From Nocardia australiensis (GTDB lineage: Bacteria > Actinomycetota > Actinomycetes > Mycobacteriales > Mycobacteriaceae): a stretch of 64,000 nt of DNA. Of the stretch, positions 44,787-53,522 are shown in pieces (within the stretch, counting starts at the first letter, position 1; the number at the start of each line of letters is the position of its first letter). Location: assembly GCF_020733705.1 (NCBI RefSeq), contig NZ_JAJFZM010000001.1, forward strand, positions 1,178,001 to 1,242,000, in the 5' to 3' direction. Both the position numbers and the translations under genes were made by a program. The notes beneath the pieces are model-generated. The model was not told the origin of the DNA, did not search any database, and was given only the letters and a program-made list of their open reading frames with translations.

Positions 44787-46103
44787 TCAGCGCTCCAGGA
44801 TTGCGACGACGCCCTGGCCACCTGCGGCGCAGATGGAGATCAGGGCGCGGCCGGATCCCTTTTCCGCCAGCATCTTCGCGGTCGAGGCGACGATACGGCC
44901 GCCGGTCGCGGCGAACGGATGGCCTGCCGCCAGCGAGGAGCCGTTGACATTGAGCTTGCTGCGGTCGATCGAGCCGAGCGCGCCTTCGAGGCCGAGGCGC
45001 TCCTTGCAGTACGCGTCGGACTCCCACGCCTGTAGGGTCGCGAGCACCACGGAGGCGAACGCCTCGTGGATCTCGTAATAGTCGAAGTCCTGCAGCGTCA
45101 GGCCGTTGCGGGCAAGCATGCGCGGCACCGCGTAGGTGGGCGCCATCAGCAGGCCGTCGGGGCCATGGATGTAGTCGACCGCGGCGACCTCGCTGTCCAC
45201 GAAGTGCGCCAGCACCGGCAGGTTGCGTTCGGCAGCCCATTCGTCGCTCGACAGCAACACTGCGGAAGCGCCGTCGGTCAGCGGGGTGGAGTTGCCGGCG
45301 GTCATGGTGGCCTCGCCCGCCTTCACTCCGAAGACCGGCTTCAGGGTGGCCAGCTTCTCGACGGTGGAGCCGGGACGCAGGTTGTCATCGCGGGTCAGGC
45401 CGAGGAACGGGGTGATCAGGTCGTCGAAGAAACCGCGGTCATAGGCGGCGGCCATATTCTTGTGTGACAGGTAGGCCAGCTCGTCCTGAGCTTCGCGAGC
45501 GATGCCGAATTCCTTGGCGGTGATCGCGGCATGCTCACCCATGGACAGGCCGGTGCGCGGTTCGGCATTGCGCGGGATCTCGATGCCGAGCATGCCCGGA
45601 CGCAGCTGGCCGACCAGCTTCAGGCGGTCCTTGTTGGTCTTGGCGCGATTGGCCTGGAGCATCCACTCGCGCATGCCCTCGCTCACGCCGATCGGCGCGT
45701 CCGAAGTGGTGTCGGTGCCGCCGCCGATACCGGCGTCGAAGCGGCCTGCCGCGATGGCGTCACCGATATAGGCGATCGCCTGCAGGCCGGTGCCACAGGC
45801 GAGCTGCAGGTCGTGGGCCGGGGTGTAGGGGCTGAGCTTGCTGCCGAGCACGCTTTCGCGGATCATGCCGTGCTCGCCGACGCGCTTGAGCACCGCGCCA
45901 CCGGCGACCATGCCGAGCCGCTCGCCCCGCAGGCCGAATCGGCTGACGAGACCATCCAACGCGGCGGTGAACATGTCCTGGTTGGAGGCGTGCGCGTAGG
46001 CCTTGTCGGAGCGGGCGAAGGGAATCCGGTTGCCGCCCACGATCGCAACCGGGCGCAGGGCCTTCTCAGCCGTGGTCTGCGCCGAACGGGCTTTGGTTGT
46101 CAC
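44787..46103 (-). CDS. fadA2: acetyl-CoA acyltransferase FadA2 (thiolase)
   Basis: A 438-residue thiolase closely resembling mycobacterial FadA2 in the motifs [28 protein letters not shown]-type nucleophile (LACGTGLQ, C103), [35 protein letters not shown] and SICAAGGQG. It performs the last step of beta-oxidation. GTG 46103, preceded by GGAG, is chosen over a longer in-frame extension that would run through the divergent operator. It is divergent from fabG4-htdX, the same arrangement as in M. tuberculosis (from memory), and shares a perfect palindromic operator with it. Confidence 0.95.
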   Translation of the reverse strand: MTTKARSAQTTAEKALRPVAIVGGNRIPFARSDKAYAHASNQDMFTAALDGLVSRFGLRGERLGMVAGGAVLKRVGEHGMIRESVLGSKLSPYTPAHDLQLACGTGLQAIAYIGDAIAAGRFDAGIGGGTDTTSDAPIGVSEGMREWMLQANRAKTNKDRLKLVGQLRPGMLGIEIPRNAEPRTGLSMGEHAAITAKEFGIAREAQDELAYLSHKNMAAAYDRGFFDDLITPFLGLTRDDNLRPGSTVEKLATLKPVFGVKAGEATMTAGNSTPLTDGASAVLLSSDEWAAERNLPVLAHFVDSEVAAVDYIHGPDGLLMAPTYAVPRMLARNGLTLQDFDYYEIHEAFASVVLATLQAWESDAYCKERLGLEGALGSIDRSKLNVNGSSLAAGHPFAATGGRIVASTAKMLAEKGSGRALISICAAGGQGVVAILER

Positions 46104-46192
46104 TCGAGTCTCCAGGTCTCGTCGGGGTGTCCGGCGCCCCGTCAGCCATGCGGAGGTCTCCGCATGGATCGGCGCCCCGTCGTGTTGGTTTA

Positions 46193-46222
46193 CATTAAAC
46201 TTACTCTGGAGTAAGTTTAATG
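46193..46222. promoter_or_regulatory. perfect 30-bp palindromic operator between fadA2 and fabG4
   Basis: CATTAAACTTACTC-TG-GAGTAAGTTTAATG: 14-bp arms, perfect. The core TTAC-N4-GAGTAA recurs upstream of fadE5 and of the TetR gene at 49973-50572. Centrally placed between the two divergent starts, it should control both transcripts. Confidence 0.85.
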
Positions 46223-46344
46223 TCGACACCGTACCCGTGGATGTGCGGAAATTCGCCTCGGGACGTGCAGCGAACGAGCAAGCCGATCGGCCCCCTCACC
46301 GGTGGAGCCGAGTACCCATACGAGACACAGAAAAGGGAGAAACA

Positions 46345-47703
46345 GTGGCAGCCAGCAAGAGCAAGGGTGCTCCCAATCTCTACGGATCGTTTGTACACTC
46401 CGCTCCCGGCCAGTTCCTGGCGAGCAAGCTCGGCCTGCCACAGCCGCAGAACCTGCGCCGCTACGTCAGCGGTGAGCCGCCACTGCCTGGCCCGGTACTA
46501 CTCGGCGGCAAGGGGCGGGTCGCCGAGCCGGTGCGAAACCTGTTGTCCGACTACACCTTCGCCGATGCGCCTAACCAGGGCACGAAATTCGGCGCGCTGG
46601 TTTTCGACGCGACCGGCATCGGTTCGGTCGAGGAGCTTTCGCAGCTGTTCGAGTTCTTCCAGCCGGCCATGCGCAGTATCGCCGCGTCCGGGCGCGTCGT
46701 GGTGATCGGCACGACGCCCGATCTCACCGCGAGCGTGGACGAGCAGATCGCCCAGCGCGCACTCGAGGGCTTCACCCGTAGCGTCGGCAAGGAACTGCGG
46801 CGCGGCGCCACCGCGCAACTGGTGTACCTCTCGCCGGAGGCGTCCGCATCGGCGTCCGGCCTGGAATCCACCCTGCGCTTCCTGCTCTCGGCCAAGTCCG
46901 CGTTCGTCGACGGTCAGGTCATCCGGGTCGGTAAGGCCGACGCCGTCGCCCCCACCAGCTGGGACAAGCCCCTCGAAGGCAAGACCGCCGTGGTCACCGG
47001 CGCCGCGCGCGGCATCGGCGCCACCATCGCCGAGGTGTTCGCTCGCGACGGCGCCACCGTGATCGTCGCGGATATCCCGGCCGCGGGTGACGCGCTGTCG
47101 GCTACCGCCAACAAGGTCGGCGCCACCGCCCTCGCACTCGATGTGACCGCGCCCGACGCCGCGGAGAAGCTGGCCACATTCGCGACCGAGCGCTTCGGCG
47201 GCATCGACATCATCGTGCATAACGCGGGCATCACCCGCGACAAGCTGCTCGCCAATATGGACGAGGGCCGCTGGAACTCGGTCATCAACGTGAATCTTGC
47301 TGCGCCGCACCGCATTACCGAGGGGCTCGTCGCGCGCGGCGCACTGAAGGAAGGCGGGCGGGTGATCGACGTGTCCTCCATCGCGGGCATCGCGGGCAAC
47401 CGTGGCCAGACCAACTACGGCGCTTCCAAGGCCGGTGTCATCGGCATGGTCAATGCTGAGGCGCCGAAGCTGGCCGAGAAGGGCATCACCATCAATGCCG
47501 TCGCGCCCGGATTCATCGAGACCGCGATGACCGCGTCCATCCCGCTCGCCACCCGCGAAGCGGGCCGCCTGATGAGCTCACTGTTGCAGGGCGGCCAGAC
47601 CGTCGATGTGGCCGAGACCATCGCCTACTTCGCCAGCCCCGCGTCGAATGCGGTGAGCGGCAACATTGTTCGAGTCTGCGGGCAGAGCCTGATAGGAGCA
47701 TGA
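46345..47703 (+). CDS. fabG4: high-molecular-weight 3-oxoacyl-(acyl-carrier-protein/CoA) reductase FabG4
   Basis: A 452-residue two-domain SDR protein of the HMwFabG type. The N-terminal domain (about 1-205) is a flavodoxin-like, degenerate Rossmann unit; the C-terminal domain is a complete ketoreductase with TGAARGIG (218-225), NAG (293-295) and the catalytic S345/Y358/K362 (DVSSIAG, NYGASK). It reduces 3-oxoacyl thioesters with NADH. GTG 46345 follows AAAGGGAGAA. Its stop overlaps htdX (ATGA), forming a reductase-dehydratase pair as in M. tuberculosis Rv0242c-Rv0241c. Confidence 0.95.
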   Translation: MAASKSKGAPNLYGSFVHSAPGQFLASKLGLPQPQNLRRYVSGEPPLPGPVLLGGKGRVAEPVRNLLSDYTFADAPNQGTKFGALVFDATGIGSVEELSQLFEFFQPAMRSIAASGRVVVIGTTPDLTASVDEQIAQRALEGFTRSVGKELRRGATAQLVYLSPEASASASGLESTLRFLLSAKSAFVDGQVIRVGKADAVAPTSWDKPLEGKTAVVTGAARGIGATIAEVFARDGATVIVADIPAAGDALSATANKVGATALALDVTAPDAAEKLATFATERFGGIDIIVHNAGITRDKLLANMDEGRWNSVINVNLAAPHRITEGLVARGALKEGGRVIDVSSIAGIAGNRGQTNYGASKAGVIGMVNAEAPKLAEKGITINAVAPGFIETAMTASIPLATREAGRLMSSLLQGGQTVDVAETIAYFASPASNAVSGNIVRVCGQSLIGA

Positions 47704-48569
47704 TGTCGCAAACGATCACGCTCACCGAACCACCGAAGAACAGCAAACTGTTCGTCAAGGCCGCGCTCGGAGCGGTTCCGGTGCCACTGGTCTCGGCACG
47801 CAAGTCCACCCTGCCCGACCGGGTGGTGCGACTCGACGGCCTCCGGGTCGATCCGGACCAGCTGGCCGCGTACTGCCGGGCGACCGGACTGCGGTTCGGT
47901 GACGCGCTGCCATTGACCTACCCGTTCATCCTCAGCTTCCCGCTGGCCATGCAGCTGGTGGTGGCGCGCGACTTCCCATTCGTCGCCGTGGGTGCGGTGC
48001 ACGCGCAGAACCTGATCGAGCGCACCCGCGATATCTCGGTCGGCGAGCCACTGGATTTCCAGACCCATATCGAGAACCTGCGCGAGCATCCGAAGGGTCT
48101 GCTCGTGGACGCGGTCACCGAGGTGAGCGTCGGCCGGGAACTGGTGTGGCGACAGGTCACCACCTTCCTGCACCAGCAGCGCACCTCGCTGTCGGGCGGC
48201 CCGAAGCCGGAGCCGAAGCCGGACGAGGTTCCGCCGCCACCGCTGCGCACCCTGCGGGTGAATCAGAAGACGATCACCCGGTACGCGGCAGCCTCCGGTG
48301 ATCACAACCCGATCCACACCTCTACCCTGGGCGCCAAGGCATTCGGCTTCCCGAAGGCGATCGCACACGGCATGTGGTCGGCGGCGAATATCCTCGGCAA
48401 TATCGAAGGTCGGATCCCCGAAAAGACCGCCTACGCGGTGAAGTTCGGCAAGCCGATTCTGCTGCCTTCCACGGTGAACGTGTACGCCGATCAGGTCGAC
48501 AGCGGCTGGGATCTGGCGCTGCTCAACCCGAAGAAGGGCTACCCGCACCTCACCGCAACGCTGCGCTGA
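47700..48569 (+). CDS. htdX: 3-hydroxyacyl-thioester dehydratase HtdX (MaoC-like)
   Basis: A 289-residue double-hotdog protein. The N-terminal half is a non-catalytic hotdog fold; the C-terminal half carries the hydratase-2 motif [13 protein letters not shown] with its Asp/His dyad and the following [14 protein letters not shown]. It dehydrates (R)-3-hydroxyacyl thioesters, acting after FabG4. ATG 47700 overlaps the fabG4 stop; ATG 47703 is an equally possible start with better ribosome-binding-site spacing (AGGAG). Confidence 0.93.
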   Translation: MMSQTITLTEPPKNSKLFVKAALGAVPVPLVSARKSTLPDRVVRLDGLRVDPDQLAAYCRATGLRFGDALPLTYPFILSFPLAMQLVVARDFPFVAVGAVHAQNLIERTRDISVGEPLDFQTHIENLREHPKGLLVDAVTEVSVGRELVWRQVTTFLHQQRTSLSGGPKPEPKPDEVPPPPLRTLRVNQKTITRYAAASGDHNPIHTSTLGAKAFGFPKAIAHGMWSAANILGNIEGRIPEKTAYAVKFGKPILLPSTVNVYADQVDSGWDLALLNPKKGYPHLTATLR

Positions 48570-48590
48570 GGTGGCACGCGCTGCCTGAGT

Positions 48591-48625
48591 CCGGAGCCGC
48601 ACCTCGAATTGGGGTGCGGCTCCGG
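48591..48625. terminator. terminator after htdX (bidirectional)
   Basis: Perfect 13-bp stem CCGGAGCCGCACC with its complement, 9-nt loop, followed by CCTTT; between convergent genes. Confidence 0.8.
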
Positions 48626-48758
48626 CCTTTCCGGGTTCGAACGCATACCGATCCGTAGTGGCAGGCCATACCGAATTCACGAAGAGCCGATAGTTCCACG
48701 CGCATGGCACTACCCGACGTATCGGAGTCGAATTGGCGAGCTATCAACAGTCGCTACC

Positions 48759-49925
48759 TCAGTCGCAGCACAGATCCCCGCCGCAATCACAGCAATCACA
48801 GCAATTGCAGAAATCGACTCGCTTGCGCCACGCCTCTTTTCGTTTGCCGCTGCACGGCCTGCGGTGGTCGGCGCAGCAGGCGTAACCAGTGGGATACTGG
48901 CCGAGCAGCAATCCAATACCCTCCAGCAGGCTCGGTTTGCGCTCCGGTGGCCGACCGTAGGGCGGATAGGGATTCTGACCGGGGTACTGCGGGTAATGAC
49001 TACTGCTGCCACATCGAATCGCACCACCCGCATGTCCCACTCTGCGCACGAGCCCCGCCAACGGGTCGAGCAGCATCCAGCGCACGGTCGGAACCTGGTC
49101 GAGCCGAATATCGGCAATAGCTTCGTTCAGCTCCGAATTATATTGGCGCAGTAGATCATAGGAATCCGCAATGGAGGTCTCGGTAGCGGCGAGCGGATTG
49201 AACCGATCGTGTGCGAGATCGTCGTCGAGGTCTTCGACGGCATCGAAGAGATGCGCGATTCTGCCGAAATTGCGACCCGCCACGCGCAACGGCTCGGCAT
49301 TCTCGGGCCGCTGCGCCAGCACCGCGGTGTGCGCGAAGAATTCCGCCGCGCAGAGCTGAGCGGGTTCGGTCAGATCGTCGAGAGATACTGCGCCAGTGAC
49401 GCTTTCGGCTGCCCGTTCGGGCTGTCCGGCGCGAGCTTCCACAGTGGCCTGCGAATCTATAGCGGCGACAAGTGGTTCCACATCGAACCCGATCAACTCC
49501 GCCTGCGCTCGCGCCCGATCCGCCCACCGGCTCGACACCTTCGCCATCGGCGCCCTGGTCAACACCGACCCATCACCGTCATCGATATGGTCGCGAATCT
49601 TCGCCGACCCCAACAATAGTGACGCTGTGGAAGCCAGTTGCACACCCGGCGAATCCGCCCCTACCACCGAGGCGCGACGCATACCGCGCAACGCACACGG
49701 CCCGGCCGTCGACCGCTGCTTCGAACCACCCAGCTGCGCCTCGGTCAGCATGCTCAACACGATCGCGTCGGTATTGGTCGCGGCCCGCGCCAGCTGACCG
49801 TGCCCATCGCGCAGACCCACACACAGCCCGCACATGTGCGCCTGCCACTCGGCCGGGTCTATCCCATGCTTCTCGGCGCTGTGCGAACACGGTCGCAGCA
49901 TCCCGAACAATTTCGCCCCCCTCAT
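48759..49925 (-). CDS. DUF5685 family protein with Cys-rich C-terminus
   Basis: A 388-residue helical protein of the DUF5685 type: an N-terminal GMLRPCSH, MCGLCVGLRDGHG Cys motif, a long alpha-helical body with an Asp-rich segment (HLFDAVEDLDDDLAHDRFNP) reminiscent of polyprenyl-synthase-like or phytoene-synthase-like helices, a Pro/Tyr linker and a metal-binding tail with C-x-x-C clusters ending CNCCDCCDCGGDLCCD. ATG 49925 is used; a TTG two codons upstream is possible. Function unknown; cysteine clusters at both ends suggest metal binding. Confidence 0.85.
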   Translation of the reverse strand: MRGAKLFGMLRPCSHSAEKHGIDPAEWQAHMCGLCVGLRDGHGQLARAATNTDAIVLSMLTEAQLGGSKQRSTAGPCALRGMRRASVVGADSPGVQLASTASLLLGSAKIRDHIDDGDGSVLTRAPMAKVSSRWADRARAQAELIGFDVEPLVAAIDSQATVEARAGQPERAAESVTGAVSLDDLTEPAQLCAAEFFAHTAVLAQRPENAEPLRVAGRNFGRIAHLFDAVEDLDDDLAHDRFNPLAATETSIADSYDLLRQYNSELNEAIADIRLDQVPTVRWMLLDPLAGLVRRVGHAGGAIRCGSSSHYPQYPGQNPYPPYGRPPERKPSLLEGIGLLLGQYPTGYACCADHRRPCSGKRKEAWRKRVDFCNCCDCCDCGGDLCCD

Positions 49926-49972
49926 GATCAACAGACTCGGCTCACCATTTCACTACGGTTGCCGCCCCCGCG

Positions 49973-50572
49973 CTACTCGGCCTTCTTACGCCCCGCCAGA
50001 CCGCGCCAGGCCAGATCGTCGAGCAGGTCGACGGCCTCGGCCACATCAATGCGGCCGGTGGCGACCCGGTCGGCGATCGCCTCACCGGCACCGATAACGG
50101 CCGCGGCGACCACATCGAAATTGGTGCCGGGTTCCGCGTGCTTGGCGCTGGACTCGAGGAGTTTGGCGGTCAATTCGATGACACGTTCGCGGGCATTCTC
50201 GATTTCCGATGCGAAAGCTTGCTGGCCGATCGCCTGCCGATAGAGCACCTGCCAGGAGTTCCTATTGCTGTCGACGAACCCGAGAAATCCCTCTAGCGCG
50301 GTGCGGACCTGCTCGTGCGGGGAGAGTTGCGGATTGCCCGCAGGGGCCACCGATTCAATGAAACGCAGCCCTTCGCGCTGAATGCACGCGCGGAACAATT
50401 CGTCCTTGGAGCCGTAGTAGAGGTACAGCATCGGCTTCGATATTTTCGCCTCGGCAGCGATCGCGTCCATCGACGTATCGTGGAAACCCTTGCGCGAGAA
50501 CACCTCGACCGCGGCATCGAGCATCTGTTGCTCACGGACCGCCCGAGGGAGCCGCTTCGTTCCGCCCGCCAT
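49973..50572 (-). CDS. TetR-family regulator, likely controller of the fad/fabG4 regulon
   Basis: A 199-residue TetR protein: helix-turn-helix (about 12-58) with GFHDTSMDAIAAEAKISKPM and LYLYYGSKDELF, then an all-helical ligand-binding domain. ATG 50572 follows TAGGAG (spacing 5). A TTAC-N4-GAGTAA palindrome lies 32 bp upstream, the same motif as between fadA2/fabG4 and before fadE5, so autoregulation and control of the fatty-acid genes are likely. In M. tuberculosis (from memory) the TetR gene Rv0238 lies next to lpqI, as here. Confidence 0.9.
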   Translation of the reverse strand: MAGGTKRLPRAVREQQMLDAAVEVFSRKGFHDTSMDAIAAEAKISKPMLYLYYGSKDELFRACIQREGLRFIESVAPAGNPQLSPHEQVRTALEGFLGFVDSNRNSWQVLYRQAIGQQAFASEIENARERVIELTAKLLESSAKHAEPGTNFDVVAAAVIGAGEAIADRVATGRIDVAEAVDLLDDLAWRGLAGRKKAE

Positions 50573-50601
50573 CCACTCTCCTACCACATGTGAAATACCT
50601 A

Positions 50602-50619
50602 TATTACTCCAAGGTAAGT
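50602..50619. promoter_or_regulatory. candidate TetR autoregulatory operator
   Basis: TATTACTCCAAGGTAAGT (plus strand); on the minus strand ACTTAC-CTTG-GAGTAATA. Exact TTAC-N4-GAGTAA core, 32 bp upstream of the tetR start. Confidence 0.7.
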
Positions 50620-50807
50620 TCCGTGGGTTGGATTTGCTCACCACCTCGCCCGAGATCGCGGTGATGAGTGGTCACAACGCGAGCGATCGACCGCCCCGGA
50701 GTCGGTCGGTCCGGGCGATCATGCCGGAATCCGCACGCGCCGTCACCTGACCCCGTATACCGCCCGCCTCGGCCACGGTCTCCGCATCCGACGGCGGTCG
50801 GTGCCAG

Positions 50808-50829
50808 GCCGGCTCCGCGCGGAGCCGGC
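50808..50829 (-). terminator. terminator after lpqI
   Basis: Stem GCCGGCTCC/GGAGCCGGC with a GCGC loop, 95 bp beyond the lpqI stop. Confidence 0.55.
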
Positions 50830-50923
50830 ACCGAAGAAATCGACCAGCCGCGCCGGTGCTGATGCCGCGATCAGCTACCTGCGGTCGCGCACGGGAGGGT
50901 GCTCGCCTGCGCCACAACTCGGG

Positions 50924-52102
50924 TCAGCAGGTCAACGCGCCCTTATAGCGACCGACACGCAGCACCGACGCGTCGACCCGGTCGGCGGGCAGCCGTCCGC
51001 TCGATACCGCCTGCTCGAGGCGATCGAGCACCTGGGGTACCGCGTCGGTGGTTATCCACAGCGCGTTGTCGGCGCCCGCGACCAGCGCGGCCTCGACCGC
51101 CTCCTCAATGCTCATCCGACTGGTAATGGCGGCCATACCACTGAGATCGTCAGTGAAGATGACGCCATCGAAGGGAGCCGCGCCGTATCCGGTGCCGTCG
51201 CGCAACAGCGACATAGCCTCCGGGCTGATGCTCGCGGGGACGCCAGGGGTGGTCAGTCCGGGCACGTCGAGATGGCCGACCATGACCGCGGAACCGGAGT
51301 TGATCAGGTTACGGAACGGGACCAGGTCGACGGTCTGCAACTGGTCGAGCGGCGGGGTATGCACCTCGCCGGTGTGCGAATCACCGGATCCGGAACCGTG
51401 ACCCGGAAAATGCTTCATCACGGTGCCGAGACCGACCTCGTGCATGGCGCGAATGTAGGTATCGGCGTAGGCGGTCACCACGGCAGGATCATCGGAGAAG
51501 GATCGGTCACCGATGACGGAATCATCGGGCTGGCTGCTGACATCCACGTCCGGGGCGAAGTCGACCGTCACGCCCAGATCCTTCAACGCCTTACCCCTGA
51601 TCAGCGTGGCGTCATGGAATTGCTCGGCAGTCATGGACTGCGCGGTCGCCCGCGCCGACGGCGCGGCACCGATGAGATCCTTGACCCGCGAGACCCGGCC
51701 GCCCTCCTCGTCGATGGTCACCATCAGCGGCACCTTGGCCGCGGCCTTGGGCTGACTGATCTGACCGCTGCCGAGCAGGCCGGGCTCGGTCCACCCGCCG
51801 ATGAAGATGCCGCCCACCTGCTCGGTGCGCACCACGTTCTCGGCGTCCGCGGCACCGGTGACCCCGACGGTCAGCAGTTGCGCCAGCCTTTCCCGTGGCG
51901 TGAATTGCGCGAGATATGTTGCGTCGCAATTCGGTTCGGCCGACGAGGTAGCCGGCATCGAGGAGCCCGATTCGGGCGAACCGCCGGTCGGCTGGGCCGA
52001 GGAGGCAGCAGAGGTAGTGGCAGAGGTGGTGGTGTCGCCGCTGGAGCATGCGGTCGCGACAGCGGCGATGGCAGCGAGCAGAACGAGAGGCGTCTTTCGC
52101 AT
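50924..52102 (-). CDS. lpqI: lipoprotein beta-N-acetylglucosaminidase LpqI (GH3)
   Basis: A 392-residue GH3 (NagZ-type) glycosidase with a lipoprotein signal (lipobox ATAC, C19), a Ser/Thr/Pro linker (20-55) and a TIM-barrel. Key motifs are TIDEEGGRV, GVTVDFAPDVDVSS, the His/Asp-containing loop MKHFPGHGSGSGDSH and the nucleophile in FTDDLSGMAA. It removes N-acetylglucosamine from cell-wall fragments during peptidoglycan recycling, at the outer face of the membrane. It lies beside the TetR gene as in M. tuberculosis. Confidence 0.93.
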   Translation of the reverse strand: MRKTPLVLLAAIAAVATACSSGDTTTSATTSAASSAQPTGGSPESGSSMPATSSAEPNCDATYLAQFTPRERLAQLLTVGVTGAADAENVVRTEQVGGIFIGGWTEPGLLGSGQISQPKAAAKVPLMVTIDEEGGRVSRVKDLIGAAPSARATAQSMTAEQFHDATLIRGKALKDLGVTVDFAPDVDVSSQPDDSVIGDRSFSDDPAVVTAYADTYIRAMHEVGLGTVMKHFPGHGSGSGDSHTGEVHTPPLDQLQTVDLVPFRNLINSGSAVMVGHLDVPGLTTPGVPASISPEAMSLLRDGTGYGAAPFDGVIFTDDLSGMAAITSRMSIEEAVEAALVAGADNALWITTDAVPQVLDRLEQAVSSGRLPADRVDASVLRVGRYKGALTC

Positions 52103-52254
52103 AAGTTCCCACGGTAATCCCCATCCGGCGCAATGGCACGTCTGGGTACGAGCGAAGGGGTCCAGCCGCGCCGCGCCGCGCGGCGACAGCTACGTCTCGG
52201 CGTGTCGGAGGTAACCTGGATCCGTAGCGTTGTGACTTCGACAAGGAGATCACC

Positions 52255-52734
52255 GTGCCCTGCGATCTGATGCTCATTGCGTATGACGGGTCGGAAAACG
52301 CCAAGCGGGCTATCGAATACGCCGGACGGTTCCTCGCCGCGAACCGGGCCATCGTGCTTACCGCCTGGGAACCGATGGTGCGCCAAGCCGCCCGCATATC
52401 CGGCCTATCGGGGGTGATGCAGCCGGAGTGGGTGTCCGACGAGGAAATCGAAGACGTCGCCTACGTCGACGCGCGCACTGTCAATACCGAAGGTGTCCGG
52501 CTAGCCAAGATCGCCGGTCTGAATGCCGAGGCACGCACCGCGGAATGCACCACGACGATATGGAACGCCATCGTCGAATGCGCCGACAATCTCGACGTCG
52601 ACATCATCGTCGCGGGCACCCGCGGCGCCACCGGCGTGCGCGCCCTGCTGCACAGCAGTGTCGCTGATGCCGTCCTCAAGCACTGCCACCGACCGGTTCT
52701 CATGGTCCCGCCCGGCAAAGAACCCGGCGTTTGA
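52255..52734 (+). CDS. universal stress protein (UspA family)
   Basis: A 159-residue single-domain Usp protein: PCDLMLIAYDGSENAKRAIE at the start, the ATP-binding signature GTRGATG-x9-S (DIIVAGTRGATGVRALLHSS) and the closing HCHRPVLMVPP. It probably binds ATP. GTG 52255 follows AAGGAG by six bases. It ends directly before a repeat-rich region. Confidence 0.88.
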   Translation: MPCDLMLIAYDGSENAKRAIEYAGRFLAANRAIVLTAWEPMVRQAARISGLSGVMQPEWVSDEEIEDVAYVDARTVNTEGVRLAKIAGLNAEARTAECTTTIWNAIVECADNLDVDIIVAGTRGATGVRALLHSSVADAVLKHCHRPVLMVPPGKEPGV

Positions 52735-52742
52735 TAACAGCT

Positions 52743-52920
52743 GTGTTTTTGGCCGCTGGTGCGGCGTGTTCGCGGCCCCTTTGGCTCGCGTCCGAGGGAC
52801 AAATACTTGCTCCTGCGTCGCTTCGTATTTGCCCCTCGGACGCGAGCCGGCCGCGAACTCTAGTGCTCGATCTCGCTTCGCTCGAAATCTGTGGTCGTGG
52901 CGAGTGGGCGCGCAGGTGGG
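52743..52920. repeat. dispersed repeat with long hairpin, copy 1
   Basis: About 180 bp nearly identical to 59494-59680. Its heart is an inverted repeat: left arm 52783-52806, 18-nt loop, right arm 52825-52848 (24-bp arms, one mismatch), with arms beginning GGCTCGCGTCCGAGGG. Further G+C-rich complementarity (GCGGCC/GGCCGC) flanks the arms. It lies between genes, just after the Usp stop, and may be a structured transcription end or a miniature element. Confidence 0.8.
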
Positions 52921-53500
52921 GACACGGCACCTCAGGGTTTGACGACCCAGTCCAGCGCAGCGTCTATTGGCCACCCACCGCGAACGTTAGAGGCTCGATC
53001 TCGCTTCGCTGAAAACTGTGGTCGTGGCGAGTCGGCGCGCAGGTGGGGACACGTCACCTCAGGGTTTGACGACCCAGTCCAGCGCAGCGTCTATTGGCCA
53101 CCCACCGCGAACGTTAGAGGCTCGATCTCGCTTCGCTGAAAACTGTGGTCGTGGCGAGTCGGCACGTAGGTGGGGACACGTCACCCCGGGGTTTGACGAC
53201 CCAGTCCAGCGCAGCGTCTATTGGCCACCCACCGCGAACGTTAGAGGCTCGATCTCGCTTCGCTGAAAACTGTGGTCGTGGCGAGTGGGCACGTAGGTGG
53301 GGACACGGCACCCCGGGGTTTGGCGACCCAGTCCAGCGCAGCGTCTTTTGGCCGCTCACCGCGAACGTTAGGGGCTCGGTCTCGCTTCGCTCTGGGACTG
53401 GTGTCGTGGCGAGTGGGGACGTAGGTGGGTTGGTACGGGACCGGGGGGTGTGGTGAGTGGGCGCGTTCGGGGGGGACGTGCGGCAGCTCGGGGTTTGGCG
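52866..53500. repeat. tandem array with 127-bp period
   Basis: The phrase CTCGATCTCGCTTCGCT recurs at 52866, 52994, 53121 and 53248, and as CTCGGTCTCGCTTCGCT at 53375, giving spacings of 128, 127, 127 and 127. Units contain GTGGTCGTGGCGAGT, AGGTGGGGACAC, TTTGACGACCCAGTCCAG and TATTGGCC. Four units are well conserved; the fifth decays toward the next gene at 53523. Because 127 is not a multiple of three, reading frames rotate and the ORFs inside are not genes. Confidence 0.9.
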
Positions 53501-53522
53501 ATCCCGTTAGGGTCGAGGGATT

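Larger units (their letters stand above)
50573..50923. other. intergenic region TetR/lpqI
   Basis: Contains the TetR operator (50602-50619) and the lpqI terminator hairpin (50808-50829). No gene seen. Confidence 0.6.

Noticed and set aside
46104..46344. Upstream in-frame extensions of fadA2 and fabG4 (starts at 46229 and 46003)
   Set aside because: They would translate through the divergent operator and beyond the ends of known family members; GTG codons with ribosome-binding sites at 46103 and 46345 fit better.
52891..53456. Three overlapping open frames repeating the same peptide
   Set aside because: They are produced by the 127-bp tandem repeat rotating through frames; no ribosome-binding site and no protein-like composition.
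52866..53500. Possible CRISPR array
   Set aside because: The units are long (127 bp) and contiguous with no variable spacers between short repeats, and no cas genes are in the window.
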